A stretch of 64,000 nt of DNA from Mixta hanseatica (GCF_023517775.1 NZ_CP082904.1:3224001-3288000), one strand, 5' to 3'. Positions 13,512 through 24,664 are shown, counted from the first letter of the stretch. Notes: generated by a model from the sequence alone, not told the origin. Numbers and translations are program-made.

Positions 13512-15131
13512 ATGAGCGATATTTCCGATTATCAGTGCGACGTTTTGATTATAGGCAGCGGCGCGGCAGGCCTGTCACTGGCGCTGCGGCTGGCAGAGAC
13601 GCAACAGGTTACCCTGTTAAGTAAAGGGCCGGTGAGCGAAGGCTCCAGCCTCTATGCGCAGGGCGGCATTGCCGCCGTTTTTGATGAGATGGATAGCATT
13701 GCGTCCCACGTTGAGGATACGCTGATTGCCGGTGCCGGGCTGTGCGATCGCGATGCGGTAGATTTTATTGCCAGCAATGCACGCCACTGCGTGGAGTGGC
13801 TGATCAAACACGGCGTCGCTTTCGATAAGGAAACCCAGCCTGACGGCGAGGAGCGCTATCACCTCACGCGCGAAGGCGGCCACAGCCATCGCCGCATTTT
13901 ACACAGCGCGGACGCCACCGGACGCGAAGTGGTGACGACGCTGGTTAGTCAGGTGCTCAGCCATCGCAATATTCGTATCCTGGAGCGCACCAACGCCGTT
14001 GATCTTATTCTCTCCGATCGATTAGGCATGCCGGGCCCCCGCCGCGTGCTGGGCGCCTGGATTTGGAACCGTAATCGCGAGCAGGTGGAAACCTGTAGCG
14101 CGCGTGCCGTGGTGCTGGCCACCGGCGGCGCGGCGAAAGTTTACCAGTACACCACCAATCCTGATGTCGCCTCCGGCGATGGGGTGGCGATGGCCTGGCG
14201 GGCGGGCTGCCGCGTGGCCAATATGGAATTTAATCAGTTCCATCCCACCTGCCTTTATCATCCGCAGGCGCGCAATTTTCTGTTAACCGAGGCGCTGCGC
14301 GGCGAAGGCGCATATTTGCGTCGTCCTGACGGCAGCCGCTTTATGCCCGATTTTGATTCGCGCGCCGAGCTGGCACCACGCGATATCGTGGCGCGCGCGA
14401 TCGATCATGAGATGAAACGGCTTGGCGCCGAGTGTATGTATCTGGATATCAGTCACCAGCCCGCAGAGTTTATTCGCGCGCACTTTCCGATGATTGATGA
14501 AAAGCTGCGCTCGCTGGGATTCGATCTCACTCGCGAGCCGATACCGATCGTGCCGGCGGCGCATTACACCTGCGGCGGCGTGATGGTGGACCACCATGGC
14601 CGCACCGATCTGGACGGGCTCTACGCCATCGGCGAAGTCAGCTATACCGGTTTGCACGGCGCGAACCGTATGGCGTCAAACTCGCTACTGGAATGCCTGG
14701 TATATGGCTGGTCCGCCGCGGAGGAGATGGCGCGCACGCTGCCGCACGTTAAGCGTATCGATACGCTGCCCGCCTGGGATGAAAGCCGGGTGGATGATTC
14801 AGACGAACGCGTCGTGATTCAGCACAACTGGCATGAGCTGCGGCTGTTTATGTGGGATTACGTCGGCATTGTGCGCACCACCAAACGCCTGGAGCGCGCC
14901 AGCCGCCGCATTGCTCTACTCCAGCAGGAGATAGAGGAGTATTATCGCCACTTCCGCATCTCCAACAATCTATTGGAGTTGCGTAACCTGGCGCAGGTGG
15001 CGGAACTGATTATCCGGAGCGCCATGCAGCGTAAAGAGAGCCGTGGACTGCACTTTACCCTCGACTATCCTGCGATGCTGCCGGAATCAGGCCCAACGAT
15101 CCTGATCCCGCCCGCTTACATAAACAGATAG
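13512..15131 (+). CDS. nadB: L-aspartate oxidase
   Basis: 539 aa. It is an FAD enzyme oxidising L-aspartate to iminoaspartate, the first step of de novo NAD synthesis. The dinucleotide-binding [16 protein letters not shown] is at the N-terminus, followed by the [12 protein letters not shown] and [29 protein letters not shown]/active-site motifs. The ATG at 13512 matches the family start; the frame open from 13458 is an unsupported extension. Its 3' end overlaps the convergent trmN by 16 bp. Confidence 0.96.
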   Translation: MSDISDYQCDVLIIGSGAAGLSLALRLAETQQVTLLSKGPVSEGSSLYAQGGIAAVFDEMDSIASHVEDTLIAGAGLCDRDAVDFIASNARHCVEWLIKHGVAFDKETQPDGEERYHLTREGGHSHRRILHSADATGREVVTTLVSQVLSHRNIRILERTNAVDLILSDRLGMPGPRRVLGAWIWNRNREQVETCSARAVVLATGGAAKVYQYTTNPDVASGDGVAMAWRAGCRVANMEFNQFHPTCLYHPQARNFLLTEALRGEGAYLRRPDGSRFMPDFDSRAELAPRDIVARAIDHEMKRLGAECMYLDISHQPAEFIRAHFPMIDEKLRSLGFDLTREPIPIVPAAHYTCGGVMVDHHGRTDLDGLYAIGEVSYTGLHGANRMASNSLLECLVYGWSAAEEMARTLPHVKRIDTLPAWDESRVDDSDERVVIQHNWHELRLFMWDYVGIVRTTKRLERASRRIALLQQEIEEYYRHFRISNNLLELRNLAQVAELIIRSAMQRKESRGLHFTLDYPAMLPESGPTILIPPAYINR

Positions 15132-15853
15132 AAGTCCTGGGTCAGGCTACAAAAAGCCGGTGAATAGCGCTGGTCTGGCCCGCGGATCACCATCCGCTCC
15201 TGTAACAGCTCTCCCGCCGCCGGCGAAAACCCCAGCAGCACGCGATGCGGTAACCGCGTGCTGTTTTCCGCCACGTCGTTACGAAAACGCAGATGCCAGC
15301 CGCGCGCCTGCGCCATGCTGACGAAACGGTTTCCCTCTTCTTCCGGCAGCACCAGGCAGAAGAAGCCCTCTTCGCCAATCAGCATTTCCGCGCTCTGCAG
15401 TAAACTTTCATGGTTCAGCGTATGGGTGGCACGCGCCTTATCACGCGCGGAGGTGGCACAGGCCGGGCCCGGCGTATAATAAGGCGGATTACTGACAATC
15501 AGTGGATAGCGCTGCTCCTGACGCGCCGCCCACGTCAGAATATCCGCCTGATGGATATGAATACGCTGCGGCCAGGGCGACCCGGCGACATTTTCAGCCG
15601 CCTGCGCCGCCGCCTCGCCATCCAGCTCCACCGCATCGATTTCCACCTTATCAGCGGTGCGCTGCGCCAGCATTAACGCCAGCAGACCGCTGCCGCTGCC
15701 AATATCCAGCACGCGTGTCGCCTGCGCTACCGGCGCCCAGGCGCCAAGCAAAATGCTGTCGGTACCCACTTTCATCGCACAACGGTCGTGCGCGATAAAA
15801 AAGCGTTTAAAAGTAAAGCCGTTGCCACGTAACGGACGTTTTGATTGCGACAT
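15116..15853 (-). CDS. trmN: tRNA1(Val) (adenine(37)-N6)-methyltransferase
   Basis: 245 aa, formerly YfiC. It is a SAM-dependent methyltransferase with motif [16 protein letters not shown] and the N6-adenine catalytic motif SNPPYY. It makes m6A37 in tRNA-Val. The start at 15853 ([19 protein letters not shown]) matches homologues; the frame is open to 15886 without support. It is divergent from srmB and convergent with nadB. Confidence 0.93.
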   Translation of the reverse strand: MSQSKRPLRGNGFTFKRFFIAHDRCAMKVGTDSILLGAWAPVAQATRVLDIGSGSGLLALMLAQRTADKVEIDAVELDGEAAAQAAENVAGSPWPQRIHIHQADILTWAARQEQRYPLIVSNPPYYTPGPACATSARDKARATHTLNHESLLQSAEMLIGEEGFFCLVLPEEEGNRFVSMAQARGWHLRFRNDVAENSTRLPHRVLLGFSPAAGELLQERMVIRGPDQRYSPAFCSLTQDFYLFM

Positions 15854-15985
15854 AATCAGGACCAAAGACAAAAACGGTGCCAGCATAGGGGAAATAAGAG
15901 AGGGTTAAAAGCGATAAACTGCCGACAAACAGATGAAGATCGTCGCCAATCTGTCTATAATCAGCGCCCCAAACTGAGGTAGAAC

Positions 15986-17329
15986 ATGACCGCAACCACA
16001 TTCTCCGAACTCGAACTTGACGAAAGCCTGCTGGATGCCCTGCAGGACAAAGGCTTTTCCCGCCCTACCGCTATTCAGGCAGAAGCGATTCCCCCTGCGC
16101 TGGATGGTCGCGACGTGTTGGGTTCAGCACCAACCGGGACCGGGAAAACGGCGGCTTATCTTTTGCCCGCGCTGCAACACTTGCTGGACTTCCCGCGTAA
16201 AAAATCGGGCCCGCCACGGGTTTTGATCCTGACGCCGACGCGTGAGCTGGCGATGCAGGTTGCCGATCAGGCGCAGGAACTGGCTAAGCATACTCAGCTG
16301 GACATCGCCACGATTACTGGCGGCGTGGCCTATATGAACCATGCTGAAGTGTTCAGCGAAAACCAGGACATCGTGGTAGCCACCACGGGACGCCTGCTGC
16401 AATACATTAAAGAAGAGAATTTCGACTGCCGCGCCGTAGAAATCCTGATCCTTGATGAAGCGGATCGCATGCTGGACATGGGTTTTGCGCAGGATATCGA
16501 AACCATCGCTGCGGAAACCCGCTGGCGTAAGCAGACCATGCTGTTCTCCGCGACGCTGGAAGGCGACGGTATTAAAGATTTCGCCGAGCGCCTGCTTAAT
16601 GAGCCGGTAGAGATCGATTCCGATCCTTCTCGTCGTGAACGTAAAAAGATCCAACAGTGGTATTACCGCGCCGATGATGTCGCGCATAAGACCAAGCTGC
16701 TGGTGCACCTGCTGCAACAGCCAGAGGCCACCCGCTCTATCGTCTTTGTGCGTAAGCGTGAGCGGGTGCATGAGCTGGTTGGCTGGCTGCGTGAAGCCGG
16801 TATCCAGGCCAGCTATCTGGAAGGCGAGATGGTGCAGGCCAAGCGTAACGAAGCGCTGAAGCGTCTGATGGACGGTCGGGTTAACGTGCTGGTGGCGACC
16901 GACGTGGCCGCGCGCGGCATCGATGTGGATGATGTCAGTCACGTATTTAACTTTGATCTGCCGCGTACGGCGGATGTCTATCTGCACCGTATTGGCCGTA
17001 CCGGTCGTGCGGGCCGTAAAGGCACCGCGCTGTCACTGGTAGAAGCGCACGATTATCTGCTGCTGGAAAAAATCAGCCGCTATATTAGCGAGCCGTTGAA
17101 AGCGCGGACCATCGATGAGCTGCGTCCAACCACGCGCGCACCCAGCCAGAAACTAAACGGCAAGCCATCGAAGAAAGTCCTGGCGAAGCGTAAAGAAAAA
17201 GAGAAGAAGAAAGAAGAAGAGAAGAAGCCACGCGTTAAGGTGCGTCATCGCGACCGGAAAAATATCGGTAAGCGCCGTAAACCAGCCGCCGCTAACGGCA
17301 ACGACAGCAATAAAGAAAGTGCTGAATAA
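15986..17329 (+). CDS. srmB: ATP-dependent RNA helicase SrmB
   Basis: 447 aa DEAD-box helicase needed for early 50S assembly. Q motif, motif I (SAPTGTGKT), DEAD (LDEADRMLDMG), SAT (FSATLEG) and motif VI (HRIGRTGRAGR) are in order. The C-terminal tail from about 385 is very rich in Lys, Arg and Glu, as expected for RNA binding. Confidence 0.97.
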   Translation: MTATTFSELELDESLLDALQDKGFSRPTAIQAEAIPPALDGRDVLGSAPTGTGKTAAYLLPALQHLLDFPRKKSGPPRVLILTPTRELAMQVADQAQELAKHTQLDIATITGGVAYMNHAEVFSENQDIVVATTGRLLQYIKEENFDCRAVEILILDEADRMLDMGFAQDIETIAAETRWRKQTMLFSATLEGDGIKDFAERLLNEPVEIDSDPSRRERKKIQQWYYRADDVAHKTKLLVHLLQQPEATRSIVFVRKRERVHELVGWLREAGIQASYLEGEMVQAKRNEALKRLMDGRVNVLVATDVAARGIDVDDVSHVFNFDLPRTADVYLHRIGRTGRAGRKGTALSLVEAHDYLLLEKISRYISEPLKARTIDELRPTTRAPSQKLNGKPSKKVLAKRKEKEKKKEEEKKPRVKVRHRDRKNIGKRRKPAAANGNDSNKESAE

Positions 17330-17343
17330 TTGCACCACGCAAC

Positions 17344-17374
17344 AAAAAACCGCCGATAAACGGCGGTTTTTTTT
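17344..17374 (+). terminator. Rho-independent terminator of srmB
   Basis: The stem CCGCCG/CGGCGG has loop ATAAA, is flanked by A-runs and followed by eight T. It sits 15 bp after the srmB stop. Confidence 0.92.
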
Positions 17375-17554
17375 CAGGTTGAATCAGGGAATAGGGTCCT
17401 GTGCGTCACTTTTAACGCTAACCTGCCAAAAACTTTTCATTCTTAGCGTCGCCGCACGTTAAATGTATGTACTGCGCTGTTTTTTATTCTTTTTCCCCAA
17501 ACCCGGCGTGTTGTTTTTTACACCACGTCAATAACCTTCTTTCGCCTTTTTTGC

Positions 17555-17938
17555 TTACAGGCTTTCAGTAAAGGTACGAGTAATTACATCACGCTGCTGT
17601 TCTGGAGTAAGTGAGTTAAAACGTACGGCATAACCTGATACGCGAATCGTCAGCTGTGGATATTTTTCCGGATGCTTAACCGCATCTTCCAGCGTTTCAC
17701 GACGCAGCACGTTAACATTCAGATGCTGACCGCCTTCAACCCGCACCTGCGGTTTCATTTCCAGCGGCACTTCGCGATACTCGAACTGACCGAGGTCGCT
17801 TACCGGAACGATTTGATCTTCAGTGTAATCACCTTTAGCGCATACACAACGCGCCTCGGCTTTCTCATCATCCAGCAGCCAGAAAGAGTTAAGCAGCGCG
17901 CTGTTATTGGTTTTAGTAATTTGGATACCTGTAATCAT
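17555..17938 (-). CDS. grcA: Autonomous glycyl radical cofactor GrcA
   Basis: 127 aa, formerly YfiD. It carries the pyruvate formate-lyase C-terminal glycyl-radical motif [13 protein letters not shown] and can replace the oxygen-damaged radical domain of PFL. Two FNR-like boxes upstream, with the spacing known for E. coli yfiD, indicate anaerobic and microaerobic control. Confidence 0.97.
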   Translation of the reverse strand: MITGIQITKTNNSALLNSFWLLDDEKAEARCVCAKGDYTEDQIVPVSDLGQFEYREVPLEMKPQVRVEGGQHLNVNVLRRETLEDAVKHPEKYPQLTIRVSGYAVRFNSLTPEQQRDVITRTFTESL

Positions 17939-18040
17939 ATTTGCCTCCCAGGCGTAATGACGCCAACGCCGTTGACAGCGTTAGATTTGCGTTTAAAAAA
18001 CATCCGTCTGTTTATATACCAACGCATCGCCCGGGCAACT

Positions 18041-18107
18041 TTGATGCAGGTCAATTATTTCCCTACGGTTAATCATGGTGTTGGGCTAAATTTTTGTTTT
18101 AAATCAA
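18041..18107 (-). promoter_or_regulatory. Paired FNR boxes upstream of grcA
   Basis: TTGAT-GCAG-GTCAA (18041-18054) and TTGTT-TTAA-ATCAA (18094-18107) each differ from the FNR consensus TTGAT-N4-ATCAA by one base. Their centres are 53 bp apart, the same as the -40.5/-93.5 pair known for E. coli yfiD. A TATATA -10 candidate lies at 18013-18018 on the minus strand. Confidence 0.8.
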
Positions 18108-18212
18108 TTTTCCCAAATAAATTAATTTTGTAAATTTTCAATTTATTTTGGGGGTTGCTCATGCGCGCAGAGTCGCTACTCTGATGTTTTACCTGGAAGA
18201 AGAGAGAACGTC

Positions 18213-18890
18213 ATGGATAAAGCACCAACCTGGCATGATGTGCTGGCAACGGAAAAAGAGCAGCCTTACTTTATTGAAACGTTAAAGCTGGTGGCGCAAG
18301 AGCGCGCGGCAGGCGTCACGGTCTATCCGCCGAAAGAAGATGTCTTTAACGCCTTTCGCCTGACAGAGTTAAGCGATGTGAAAGTGGTGATTTTAGGACA
18401 GGACCCTTATCACGGCCCAAATCAGGCGCACGGCCTGGCGTTTAGCGTAAGGCCTGGCGTGGCGGTGCCGCCTTCGCTGATGAATATGTATAAAGAGCTG
18501 GAGCAGGATATTCCTGGCTTTACGCGCCCGAATCATGGCTTTTTAGAGAGCTGGGCAAAACAAGGCGTGCTGCTATTGAATACGGTATTAACCGTTGAGG
18601 CGGGTAAAGCGCATTCTCATGCGCGCTTTGGCTGGGAAACCTTTACCGATCGGGTGATCAGCGTGATTAACGAGCAGCGTGAAAACGTGGTGTTTTTGCT
18701 GTGGGGATCGCATGCGCAGAAAAAAGGCAGCATTATCGATACGCAACGGCATCATGTACTGAAGGCGCCGCACCCCTCCCCGCTTTCTGCCCATCGCGGA
18801 TTCTTTGGCTGTAAACACTTTTCGCGTACCAATGAGATCCTCGCGCAGCAGGGCGATGCGCCGATTGACTGGACGCCGCATCTTCCCTGA
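18213..18890 (+). CDS. ung: Uracil-DNA glycosylase
   Basis: 225 aa family 1 UDG. The water-activating motif [18 protein letters not shown] and the minor-groove loop [13 protein letters not shown] are intact. It removes uracil from DNA to start base excision repair. It is convergent with grpE, and 44 bp separate them. Confidence 0.98.
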   Translation: MDKAPTWHDVLATEKEQPYFIETLKLVAQERAAGVTVYPPKEDVFNAFRLTELSDVKVVILGQDPYHGPNQAHGLAFSVRPGVAVPPSLMNMYKELEQDIPGFTRPNHGFLESWAKQGVLLLNTVLTVEAGKAHSHARFGWETFTDRVISVINEQRENVVFLLWGSHAQKKGSIIDTQRHHVLKAPHPSPLSAHRGFFGCKHFSRTNEILAQQGDAPIDWTPHLP

Positions 18891-18934
18891 TACCGCGCGC
18901 AGCGCCGTGACCTTAAGCCACGGCGCAGGCAGCA

Positions 18935-19528
18935 TTAGCCTTTGGCTTTTGCGACGGCAACCATCGCCGGGCGCAGCAGACGACCATTCAGGGTATAACC
19001 GCGCTGCATCACCATCATCACGTGGTTCGGCGCGACCTCGTCCGATTCCATCATTGACATCGCCTGATGAACGTCAGGATTAAACGGCACGTTGGTTTCG
19101 CCTACCACCTCAACGCCGAATTTACGTACCGCCGCCAGCAGGGACTTCAGCGTCAGTTCGATACCTTCGATCATCGCGCTCAGTTCCGGATTGGTTTTGT
19201 CCGCCACTTCCAGCGCGCGCTCAAGGCTATCGATCACCGGCAGCAGCTCATTAGCGAATTTTTCCAGCGCAAATTTATGCGCCTTTTCGACATCCAGCTC
19301 GGTACGACGGCGGATATTTTCAATCTCGGCCTGCGCACGCAGCTGCGCGTCACGGACGCCGTTTTGTAATCCGGCCAGTTGCTCTTCAAGCTGAGCAATA
19401 CGTTCATCACGCGGATCCACCACTTCTGCTTCAGACTCTGCCGTCTCCGCGCTCTCGTTTTGCTGCTGTTCCATTTCAATCTCGTCTGAGACTTGCTCGT
19501 TTGGTGCTTTCTGATCTTTACTACTCAT
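18935..19528 (-). CDS. grpE: Nucleotide exchange factor GrpE
   Basis: 197 aa. It is the exchange factor for DnaK. An acidic, Gln/Glu-rich N-terminus is followed by a long coiled coil (about 45-95, [16 protein letters not shown]) and the beta-domain with [14 protein letters not shown]. The start at 19528 (MSSKDQK) has GGAGAAA upstream and gives the exact enteric length; the frame to 19555 is an extension. It is divergent from nadK. Confidence 0.97.
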   Translation of the reverse strand: MSSKDQKAPNEQVSDEIEMEQQQNESAETAESEAEVVDPRDERIAQLEEQLAGLQNGVRDAQLRAQAEIENIRRRTELDVEKAHKFALEKFANELLPVIDSLERALEVADKTNPELSAMIEGIELTLKSLLAAVRKFGVEVVGETNVPFNPDVHQAMSMMESDEVAPNHVMMVMQRGYTLNGRLLRPAMVAVAKAKG

Positions 19529-19651
19529 GAATTTCTCCGCGTTTTGCACATTCATCTCGCTGGTTCGCTTATTATGGGGATCAGATTAATGGTTTCAAGG
19601 GAACCAGTCACAATGTCAGGGCAGATTTGCCCCATGAGGAAGACCAGCATA

Positions 19652-20530
19652 ATGAACAAACATTTCCAGTGCATCGGCATCGTCGGACATCCCCGTCATC
19701 CTACCGCCCTGACCACTCACGAAATGCTCTGGCGCTGGCTTAGCGAGAAAGGCTACGAAGTCATTGTTGAACAACAGATTGCGCGTGAACTGTCGCTGAA
19801 ACATGTGCAAACCGGATCGCTGGCGGAGATTGGTCAACGTGCCGATCTGGCGGTCGTGGTCGGCGGCGACGGCAACATGCTGGGCGCAGCGCGTGTGCTG
19901 GCACGTTACGATATCAAAGTGATCGGCATTAACCGCGGCAACCTGGGCTTTCTCACCGATCTGGACCCGGATAACGCTCAGCAGCAGCTGGATGATGTGC
20001 TGCGCGGCGACTATATCACCGAAAAACGTTTTCTGCTGGAAGCGCGCGTCTGTCGCGGCGAAGGCGAGCCACGTATCGGCACCGCGATTAACGAAGTGGT
20101 GCTGCATCCGGGCAAAGTGGCGCATATGATTGAGTTTGAGGTCTATATCGATGAGAACTTCGCCTTTTCTCAGCGCTCCGACGGGCTAATTATCTCTACG
20201 CCGACCGGCTCTACCGCCTATTCGCTTTCGGCTGGCGGCCCGATCTTAACGCCTTCGTTGGATGCCATCGCGCTGGTGCCGATGTTCCCGCATACGCTTT
20301 CTGCCCGGCCGCTGGTGATCAACAGCAGCAGCACTATCCGCCTGCGCTTTTCCGACCGGCGCAACGATCTGGAGATCAGCTGCGACAGCCAAATCGCGCT
20401 GCCGATTCAGGAAGGCGAAGATGTGCTGGTGCGCCGCAGCGACTATCATCTCAACCTGATACACCCTAAAAATTACAGTTATTTCAATACGCTAAGCTCA
20501 AAATTGGGCTGGTCGAAAAAATTATTTTAA
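19652..20530 (+). CDS. nadK: NAD(+) kinase
   Basis: 292 aa, equal to E. coli. It phosphorylates NAD to NADP. The GGDGN motif ([16 protein letters not shown]) and the second motif [16 protein letters not shown] are present. ATG 19652 follows GAGGAAG and matches homologues; about 50 upstream in-frame codons overlap the grpE promoter and are not credible. Confidence 0.97.
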   Translation: MNKHFQCIGIVGHPRHPTALTTHEMLWRWLSEKGYEVIVEQQIARELSLKHVQTGSLAEIGQRADLAVVVGGDGNMLGAARVLARYDIKVIGINRGNLGFLTDLDPDNAQQQLDDVLRGDYITEKRFLLEARVCRGEGEPRIGTAINEVVLHPGKVAHMIEFEVYIDENFAFSQRSDGLIISTPTGSTAYSLSAGGPILTPSLDAIALVPMFPHTLSARPLVINSSSTIRLRFSDRRNDLEISCDSQIALPIQEGEDVLVRRSDYHLNLIHPKNYSYFNTLSSKLGWSKKLF

Positions 20531-20551
20531 AAAGCGCAACGTGCCACTTTA

Positions 20552-20607
20552 CTGTATATAAAACCAGATTATACTGTACGAAAAACCATGTCTGTGTTTA
20601 TGTACAG
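20552..20607 (+). promoter_or_regulatory. LexA (SOS) boxes at the recN promoter
   Basis: CTGT-ATATAAAA-CCAG (20552-20567) and CTGT-GTTTATGT-ACAG (20592-20607) are good LexA sites. A degenerate CTGT-N8-CCAT lies between them at 20574. A -10 TATACT overlaps at 20570-20575. E. coli recN is likewise controlled by several SOS boxes. Confidence 0.92.
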
Positions 20608-20617
20608 GAAGGCACGT

Positions 20618-22279
20618 ATGCTGGCCCAACTCACCATCAGTAATTTTGCAATTGTTCGCGAGCTGGAAATTGATTTTCAACGTGGCATGACCGCGATTAC
20701 CGGTGAGACCGGTGCTGGTAAATCCATTGCTATTGATGCGCTGGGCCTTTGTCTGGGCGGCCGCGCAGAGGTGGATATGGTGCGCCAGGGCGCGAACCGC
20801 GCCGACCTTTGCGCTCGCTTTAACCTGAAAGACACCCCCTCTGCCCTGCGCTGGCTGGAAGAAAATCAGCTGGACGATGGCCAGGAATGTCTGCTGCGCC
20901 GCGTCATCAGCAGTGATGGCCGCTCGCGCGGTTTTATTAACGGAACGGCCGTGCCGCTTTCTCAGTTGCGCGACCTGGGCCAGCTACTCATTCAGATTCA
21001 TGGTCAGCACGCGCATCAGCTGCTGTTAAAACCAGAACATCAAAAATCCCTGTTGGACGCCTACGCCGATCAGCCGCTGCTGATGCAGAGCATGGCGGCT
21101 AACTATCGTCAGTGGCATCAAAGCTGCCGCGCGCTGGCGCAACATCAACAGCAGATGCAAGAGCGCGAAGCACGGCGCGAGCTGCTGCAGTATCAGCTTA
21201 AAGAGTTGAACGAATTTGCGCCGGTTGCCGGTGAGTTCGAGCAGATCGATGAAGAATATAAGCGCCTCGCCAACAGCGGCCAGCTGCTTTCCACCAGCCA
21301 ACAGGCGCTGCACTTACTGGCCGATGGCGATGACAGCAATTTGCAAAGCCTGCTGTATACCGCGCGTCAGATGATGGGCGAGCTGGTGACCATGGATGAA
21401 AAGCTGGGCGGCGTGCTGAACATGCTGGAAGAAGCGGCCATCCAGATCAGCGAAGCCAGCGATGAGCTTCGTCACTACTGCGACCGTCTCGATCTCGATC
21501 CCAACCGGCTGTATGAGCTGGAGCAGCGCCTGTCGCGCCAGATCAGCCTGGCGCGTAAACATCACGTTGCGCCGGAGGCCTTGCCCGCCTTCCATCAGCA
21601 GCTGCTGGAAGAAGAACAGCTGTTGTCGCAGCAGGAGAGCGATCAGGAAGCGCTGAGCCTGGCGGTCACGCAGCATCATCAGGCGGCGCTGGCAAGCGCG
21701 CAGAAGCTGCATGAGCAACGCGTGCATTACGCGCAGGAGTTAACGCAGCTGATTACCGAAAGCATGCATGCGCTCTCTATGCCGCACGGCCAGTTTACTA
21801 TCGCCGTACAGTTTAACCCTGAGCAGCTTACCGCTGAGGGCGCGGATCGTATTGATTTCCGCGTCAGCACCAACCCGGGTCAGCCGTTACAGCCGCTGGC
21901 TAAAGTGGCCTCCGGCGGTGAGCTGTCACGCATCGCGCTGGCGATTCAGGTGATTACCGCCCGGAAGATGGATACGCCGGCATTGATTTTCGATGAAGTG
22001 GATGTGGGTATCAGCGGACCGACGGCGGCGGTCGTGGGTAAACTGCTGCGTCAGCTGGGCGAGTCAACGCAGGTGATGTGCGTAACGCACCTGCCGCAGG
22101 TAGCGGGCTGTGGACACCATCATTTCTTTGTCAGCAAAGAGACCGACGGCGCAATGACCGAGACTCATATGCAGCCGCTGGATAAGCGTGCACGCCTGCA
22201 GGAACTGGCGCGTTTGCTGGGTGGCAGTGAGGTGACTCGCAATACGCTGGCGAATGCGAAAGAGCTTTTAGCGGCCTGA
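20618..22279 (+). CDS. recN: DNA repair protein RecN
   Basis: 553 aa SMC-like ATPase for double-strand break repair. Walker A is GETGAGKS (29-36), there is a central coiled coil (about 160-370), and the C-terminal signature [18 protein letters not shown] and Walker [15 protein letters not shown] are present. The start at 20618 ([10 protein letters not shown]) gives the exact E. coli length. LexA boxes lie directly upstream. Confidence 0.97.
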   Translation: MLAQLTISNFAIVRELEIDFQRGMTAITGETGAGKSIAIDALGLCLGGRAEVDMVRQGANRADLCARFNLKDTPSALRWLEENQLDDGQECLLRRVISSDGRSRGFINGTAVPLSQLRDLGQLLIQIHGQHAHQLLLKPEHQKSLLDAYADQPLLMQSMAANYRQWHQSCRALAQHQQQMQEREARRELLQYQLKELNEFAPVAGEFEQIDEEYKRLANSGQLLSTSQQALHLLADGDDSNLQSLLYTARQMMGELVTMDEKLGGVLNMLEEAAIQISEASDELRHYCDRLDLDPNRLYELEQRLSRQISLARKHHVAPEALPAFHQQLLEEEQLLSQQESDQEALSLAVTQHHQAALASAQKLHEQRVHYAQELTQLITESMHALSMPHGQFTIAVQFNPEQLTAEGADRIDFRVSTNPGQPLQPLAKVASGGELSRIALAIQVITARKMDTPALIFDEVDVGISGPTAAVVGKLLRQLGESTQVMCVTHLPQVAGCGHHHFFVSKETDGAMTETHMQPLDKRARLQELARLLGGSEVTRNTLANAKELLAA

Positions 22280-22465
22280 TATGCACTTTTTTACATTCCT
22301 GCGGTCATATGCTTGCTCTGTAAAGGTTTCCAACTGCGGTCAGGTTTATTATCATCGACAGCTTGTCGCCTGAATGAAACACGATGATCGCAGGCTGTGT
22401 TCAGACCGTGCTGGCACCAAACTCGCCTGTTTAAAAGGCGTTGAGCCTAAAAAAGGAATGTATAA

Positions 22466-22819
22466 ATGCGCTGTAAAACGCTGACTGCTGCTGCAGTGTT
22501 ACTTCTCATGATGACTGCTGGCTGTTCCACTCTGGAGCGCGTGGTTTACCGTCCTGATATCAATCAGGGTAACTATCTTACTACCACTGACGTTGCCAAG
22601 CTGCGCGTGGGTATGAACAAACAGCAGGTTGCCTATACGCTGGGTACGCCGATGATGAGCGATCCATTCAGCAGCAACACCTGGTATTACGTATTCCGCC
22701 AGCAGCCTGGCCATGAGAAAGTGACGCAGCAGACGCTGACGCTGACTTTCGACAGCAGCGGCGTGCTGACCAATATCGATAATAAACCGAACCTGACCGG
22801 CAGCAACGCCAGCAACTAA
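22466..22819 (+). CDS. bamE: Outer membrane assembly lipoprotein BamE
   Basis: 117 aa. Signal peptide with lipobox TAGC gives lipidated Cys20, followed by the SmpA/OmlA fold with [10 protein letters not shown] and [16 protein letters not shown]. It is a subunit of the BAM complex that inserts beta-barrel proteins. AAAGGA precedes the ATG. The 186-bp gap after recN should contain its promoter. Confidence 0.97.
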   Translation: MRCKTLTAAAVLLLMMTAGCSTLERVVYRPDINQGNYLTTTDVAKLRVGMNKQQVAYTLGTPMMSDPFSSNTWYYVFRQQPGHEKVTQQTLTLTFDSSGVLTNIDNKPNLTGSNASN

Positions 22820-22834
22820 TTGGTTATCGGGCAT

Positions 22835-22865
22835 AAAAAAAGGCGCTAAGGCGCCTTTATTTTTT
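22835..22865. terminator. Bidirectional terminator between bamE and ratB
   Basis: The stem AAAGGCGC/GCGCCTTT has loop TAAG, with a T-rich tail on the plus strand and seven T on the minus strand. It lies between convergent genes and runs into the ratB 3' end. Confidence 0.85.
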
Positions 22866-23144
22866 AGCTGAGCGTTCTGCCCGCTGGCGTCGTAGCTCTT
22901 TGGGATCGGCGATGAGCGGCCGATAGATTTCCACGCGATCGCCATCGTTCACTTCATCCTGCAGTTTTACCGGACGGCTATAGATGCCGAGCTTATTCTG
23001 CGTCAAATCAATATCATGACGCAGTTCCAGTAAACCAGAAGTGCGGATCGCCTGCTCTACGCTGCTGCCTTCCGCCAGTTTCACCTGACGTACATACTGT
23101 TTTTCCGGCAGCGCATAAACCACCTCAACAGTAATATCAGGCAC
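22857..23144 (-). CDS. ratB: RnfH/RatB family ubiquitin-like protein
   Basis: 95 aa, UPF0125. The beta-grasp fold is indicated by [39 protein letters not shown] and [20 protein letters not shown]. Start is GTG 23144, preceded by AGAGG and matching homologues; the open frame extends upstream into ratA without support. It overlaps ratA by 8 bp and probably forms a two-gene operon with it. Molecular role is not settled. Confidence 0.9.
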   Translation of the reverse strand: MPDITVEVVYALPEKQYVRQVKLAEGSSVEQAIRTSGLLELRHDIDLTQNKLGIYSRPVKLQDEVNDGDRVEIYRPLIADPKELRRQRAERSAKK

Positions 23145-23571
23145 GGTAAACCTCTTTCGCGCGCTGGGTAAAGGCCTGAACCATACTGTTTGCCAGCTCT
23201 TTGAAGATACGGCCAAACGCCAGCTCAACCAGCATGTTGGTAAATTCAAACTCCAGGTTGAATTCAACTTTACAGGCGTCGTCGCCCAGCGAGGTAAAGG
23301 TCCAGCCACCGGTTAGTTTACGGAACGGGCCGTCTACCAGCTGCATGCGGATGCTTTGATTATTAGTAAGCGTGTTATGCGTCACGAACGTTTTGCTGAT
23401 ACCGGCCTTGGAAACATCTACCGACGCCGTCATCTCCTGTTGGGAAGCGGACAGCACGCGGCTTCCCGAACAGCCTGGCAAAAATTCCGGATAGGCATCG
23501 ACATCGTTAACTAACTGGTACATTTGTTCAGCACTGTAGGGGACGAGTGCGGAACGGCTAATCTGGGCCAT
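23137..23571 (-). CDS. ratA: Toxin/ubiquinone-binding START-like protein RatA
   Basis: 144 aa. A polyketide cyclase/START-like fold is indicated by [30 protein letters not shown] and the C-terminal [26 protein letters not shown]. coli RatA was described as blocking 70S assembly, while relatives (Coq10) bind ubiquinone, so its native role is open. The start at 23571 is chosen by homology ([13 protein letters not shown]). It is divergent from smpB. Confidence 0.9.
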   Translation of the reverse strand: MAQISRSALVPYSAEQMYQLVNDVDAYPEFLPGCSGSRVLSASQQEMTASVDVSKAGISKTFVTHNTLTNNQSIRMQLVDGPFRKLTGGWTFTSLGDDACKVEFNLEFEFTNMLVELAFGRIFKELANSMVQAFTQRAKEVYRA

Positions 23572-23730
23572 ATCGTTTCCTGTGATTCCTAAAACGTACA
23601 AATAATAGCATTTTCAACAGTCAAACAGAAATTCTCTAAGTCGCAAGGCGTGCTAGAATAGCTTTTTTTCCCGGCGAATTTGGGACCGGGGATGCGATTA
23701 ACACTGGTCTGATGTAAACTAAGTTGCACT

Positions 23731-24213
23731 ATGACAAAGAAAAAAGCACATAAACCCGGTTCTGCCACTATTGCCCTTAACAAACGCGCCCGCCATGAAT
23801 ACTTCATTGAAGAGGAGTTCGAAGCGGGAATGGCGCTACAAGGATGGGAAGTTAAATCGCTACGAGCCGGTAAGGCTAACATCAGCGACAGCTATATTCT
23901 GCTGCGCGACGGTGAAGCTTATCTGTTCGGCGCTACCTTTCAGCCGCTGTCGGTCGCATCCAGCCATGTAGTTTGCGATCCCACGCGTAACCGTAAACTG
24001 CTGCTGAACCAGCGCGAGCTGGACAGCCTGTATGGCCGTGTTAACCGCGAAGGTTATACGGTTGTCGCGCTGTCGCTCTACTGGAAAAATGCCTGGTGCA
24101 AGCTTAAAATTGGCGTTGCGCGCGGTAAGAAGCAGCATGACAAGCGTGAAGACGTGAAAAACCGCGAGTGGCAGCTGGATAAAGCACGCATTATGAAGAA
24201 TGCCCATCGCTAA
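23731..24213 (+). CDS. smpB: SsrA-binding protein SmpB
   Basis: 160 aa, usual length. It binds the tRNA-like domain of tmRNA and places it in the decoding centre of stalled ribosomes. The OB-fold motifs [27 protein letters not shown] and the basic C-terminal [24 protein letters not shown] are present. Its RNA partner ssrA follows 44 bp downstream. Confidence 0.98.
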   Translation: MTKKKAHKPGSATIALNKRARHEYFIEEEFEAGMALQGWEVKSLRAGKANISDSYILLRDGEAYLFGATFQPLSVASSHVVCDPTRNRKLLLNQRELDSLYGRVNREGYTVVALSLYWKNAWCKLKIGVARGKKQHDKREDVKNREWQLDKARIMKNAHR

Positions 24214-24257
24214 GCGCTGGATTGACCAAACGTTTTTTGCTATACTCTTAAATTCTT

Positions 24258-24621
24258 GGGGCTGATTCTGGATTCGACGGGATTCGCGAAACCCAAGGTG
24301 CATGCCGAGGGGCGGTTGGCCTCGTTAAAAGCCGCAAAAAAATAGTCGCAAACGACGAAAACTACGCACTAGCAGCTTAATAACCTGCTTAGAGCCCTCT
24401 CTCCCTAGCCTCCGCTCTTAGGACGGGGATCAAGAGAGGTCAAACCCAAAAGAGATCGCGTGGATGCCCTGCCTGGGGTTGAAGCGTTAAAACTAATCAG
24501 GCTAGTTTGTTAGTGGCGTGTCCGTTCGCAGCTAACAAGCGAATGTAAAGACTGGACTAAGCATGTAGTACCGAGGATGTAGGAATTTCGGACGCGGGTT
24601 CAACTCCCGCCAGCTCCACCA
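24258..24621 (+). ncRNA. ssrA: Transfer-messenger RNA (tmRNA)
   Basis: 364 nt from GGGGCTG to the encoded CCA. The acceptor stem pairs GGGGCUG with CAGCUCC. The tag reading frame at 24348-24377 encodes ANDENYALAA followed by TAA TAA. A TATACT -10 lies at 24241-24246. The last 45 nt fall inside the prophage attL repeat, so the mature 3' end is regenerated by the inserted element. Confidence 0.98.
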
Positions 24622-24624
24622 AAT
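24577..24624 (+). repeat. attL: attL, 48-bp core in the ssrA 3' end
   Basis: ATGTAGGAATTTCGGACGCG through CCACCAAAT is identical to 58068-58115. It covers the tmRNA T-arm, acceptor strand and CCA plus three bases. Confidence 0.95.
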
Positions 24625-24629
24625 AAAAC

Positions 24630-24664
24630 AAGGGGTTACGCGAAAGCGTAGCCCCTTTTTCTTT
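24630..24664 (+). terminator. Terminator just inside attL, serving ssrA
   Basis: GGGGTTACGC-GAAA-GCGTAGCCCC is followed by TTTTTCTTT, beginning 10 bp after the tmRNA CCA. It lies beyond the att core, so it is probably prophage DNA that supplies ssrA termination. Confidence 0.85.

Noticed and set aside
15501..15800. Plus-strand frames opposite trmN
   Set aside because: Composition shadows of the conserved methyltransferase; Pro/Arg-rich and not protein-like.
20574..20589. Third LexA box between the two recN boxes
   Set aside because: CTGT-N8-CCAT lacks the conserved ACAG half; at most a weak site.
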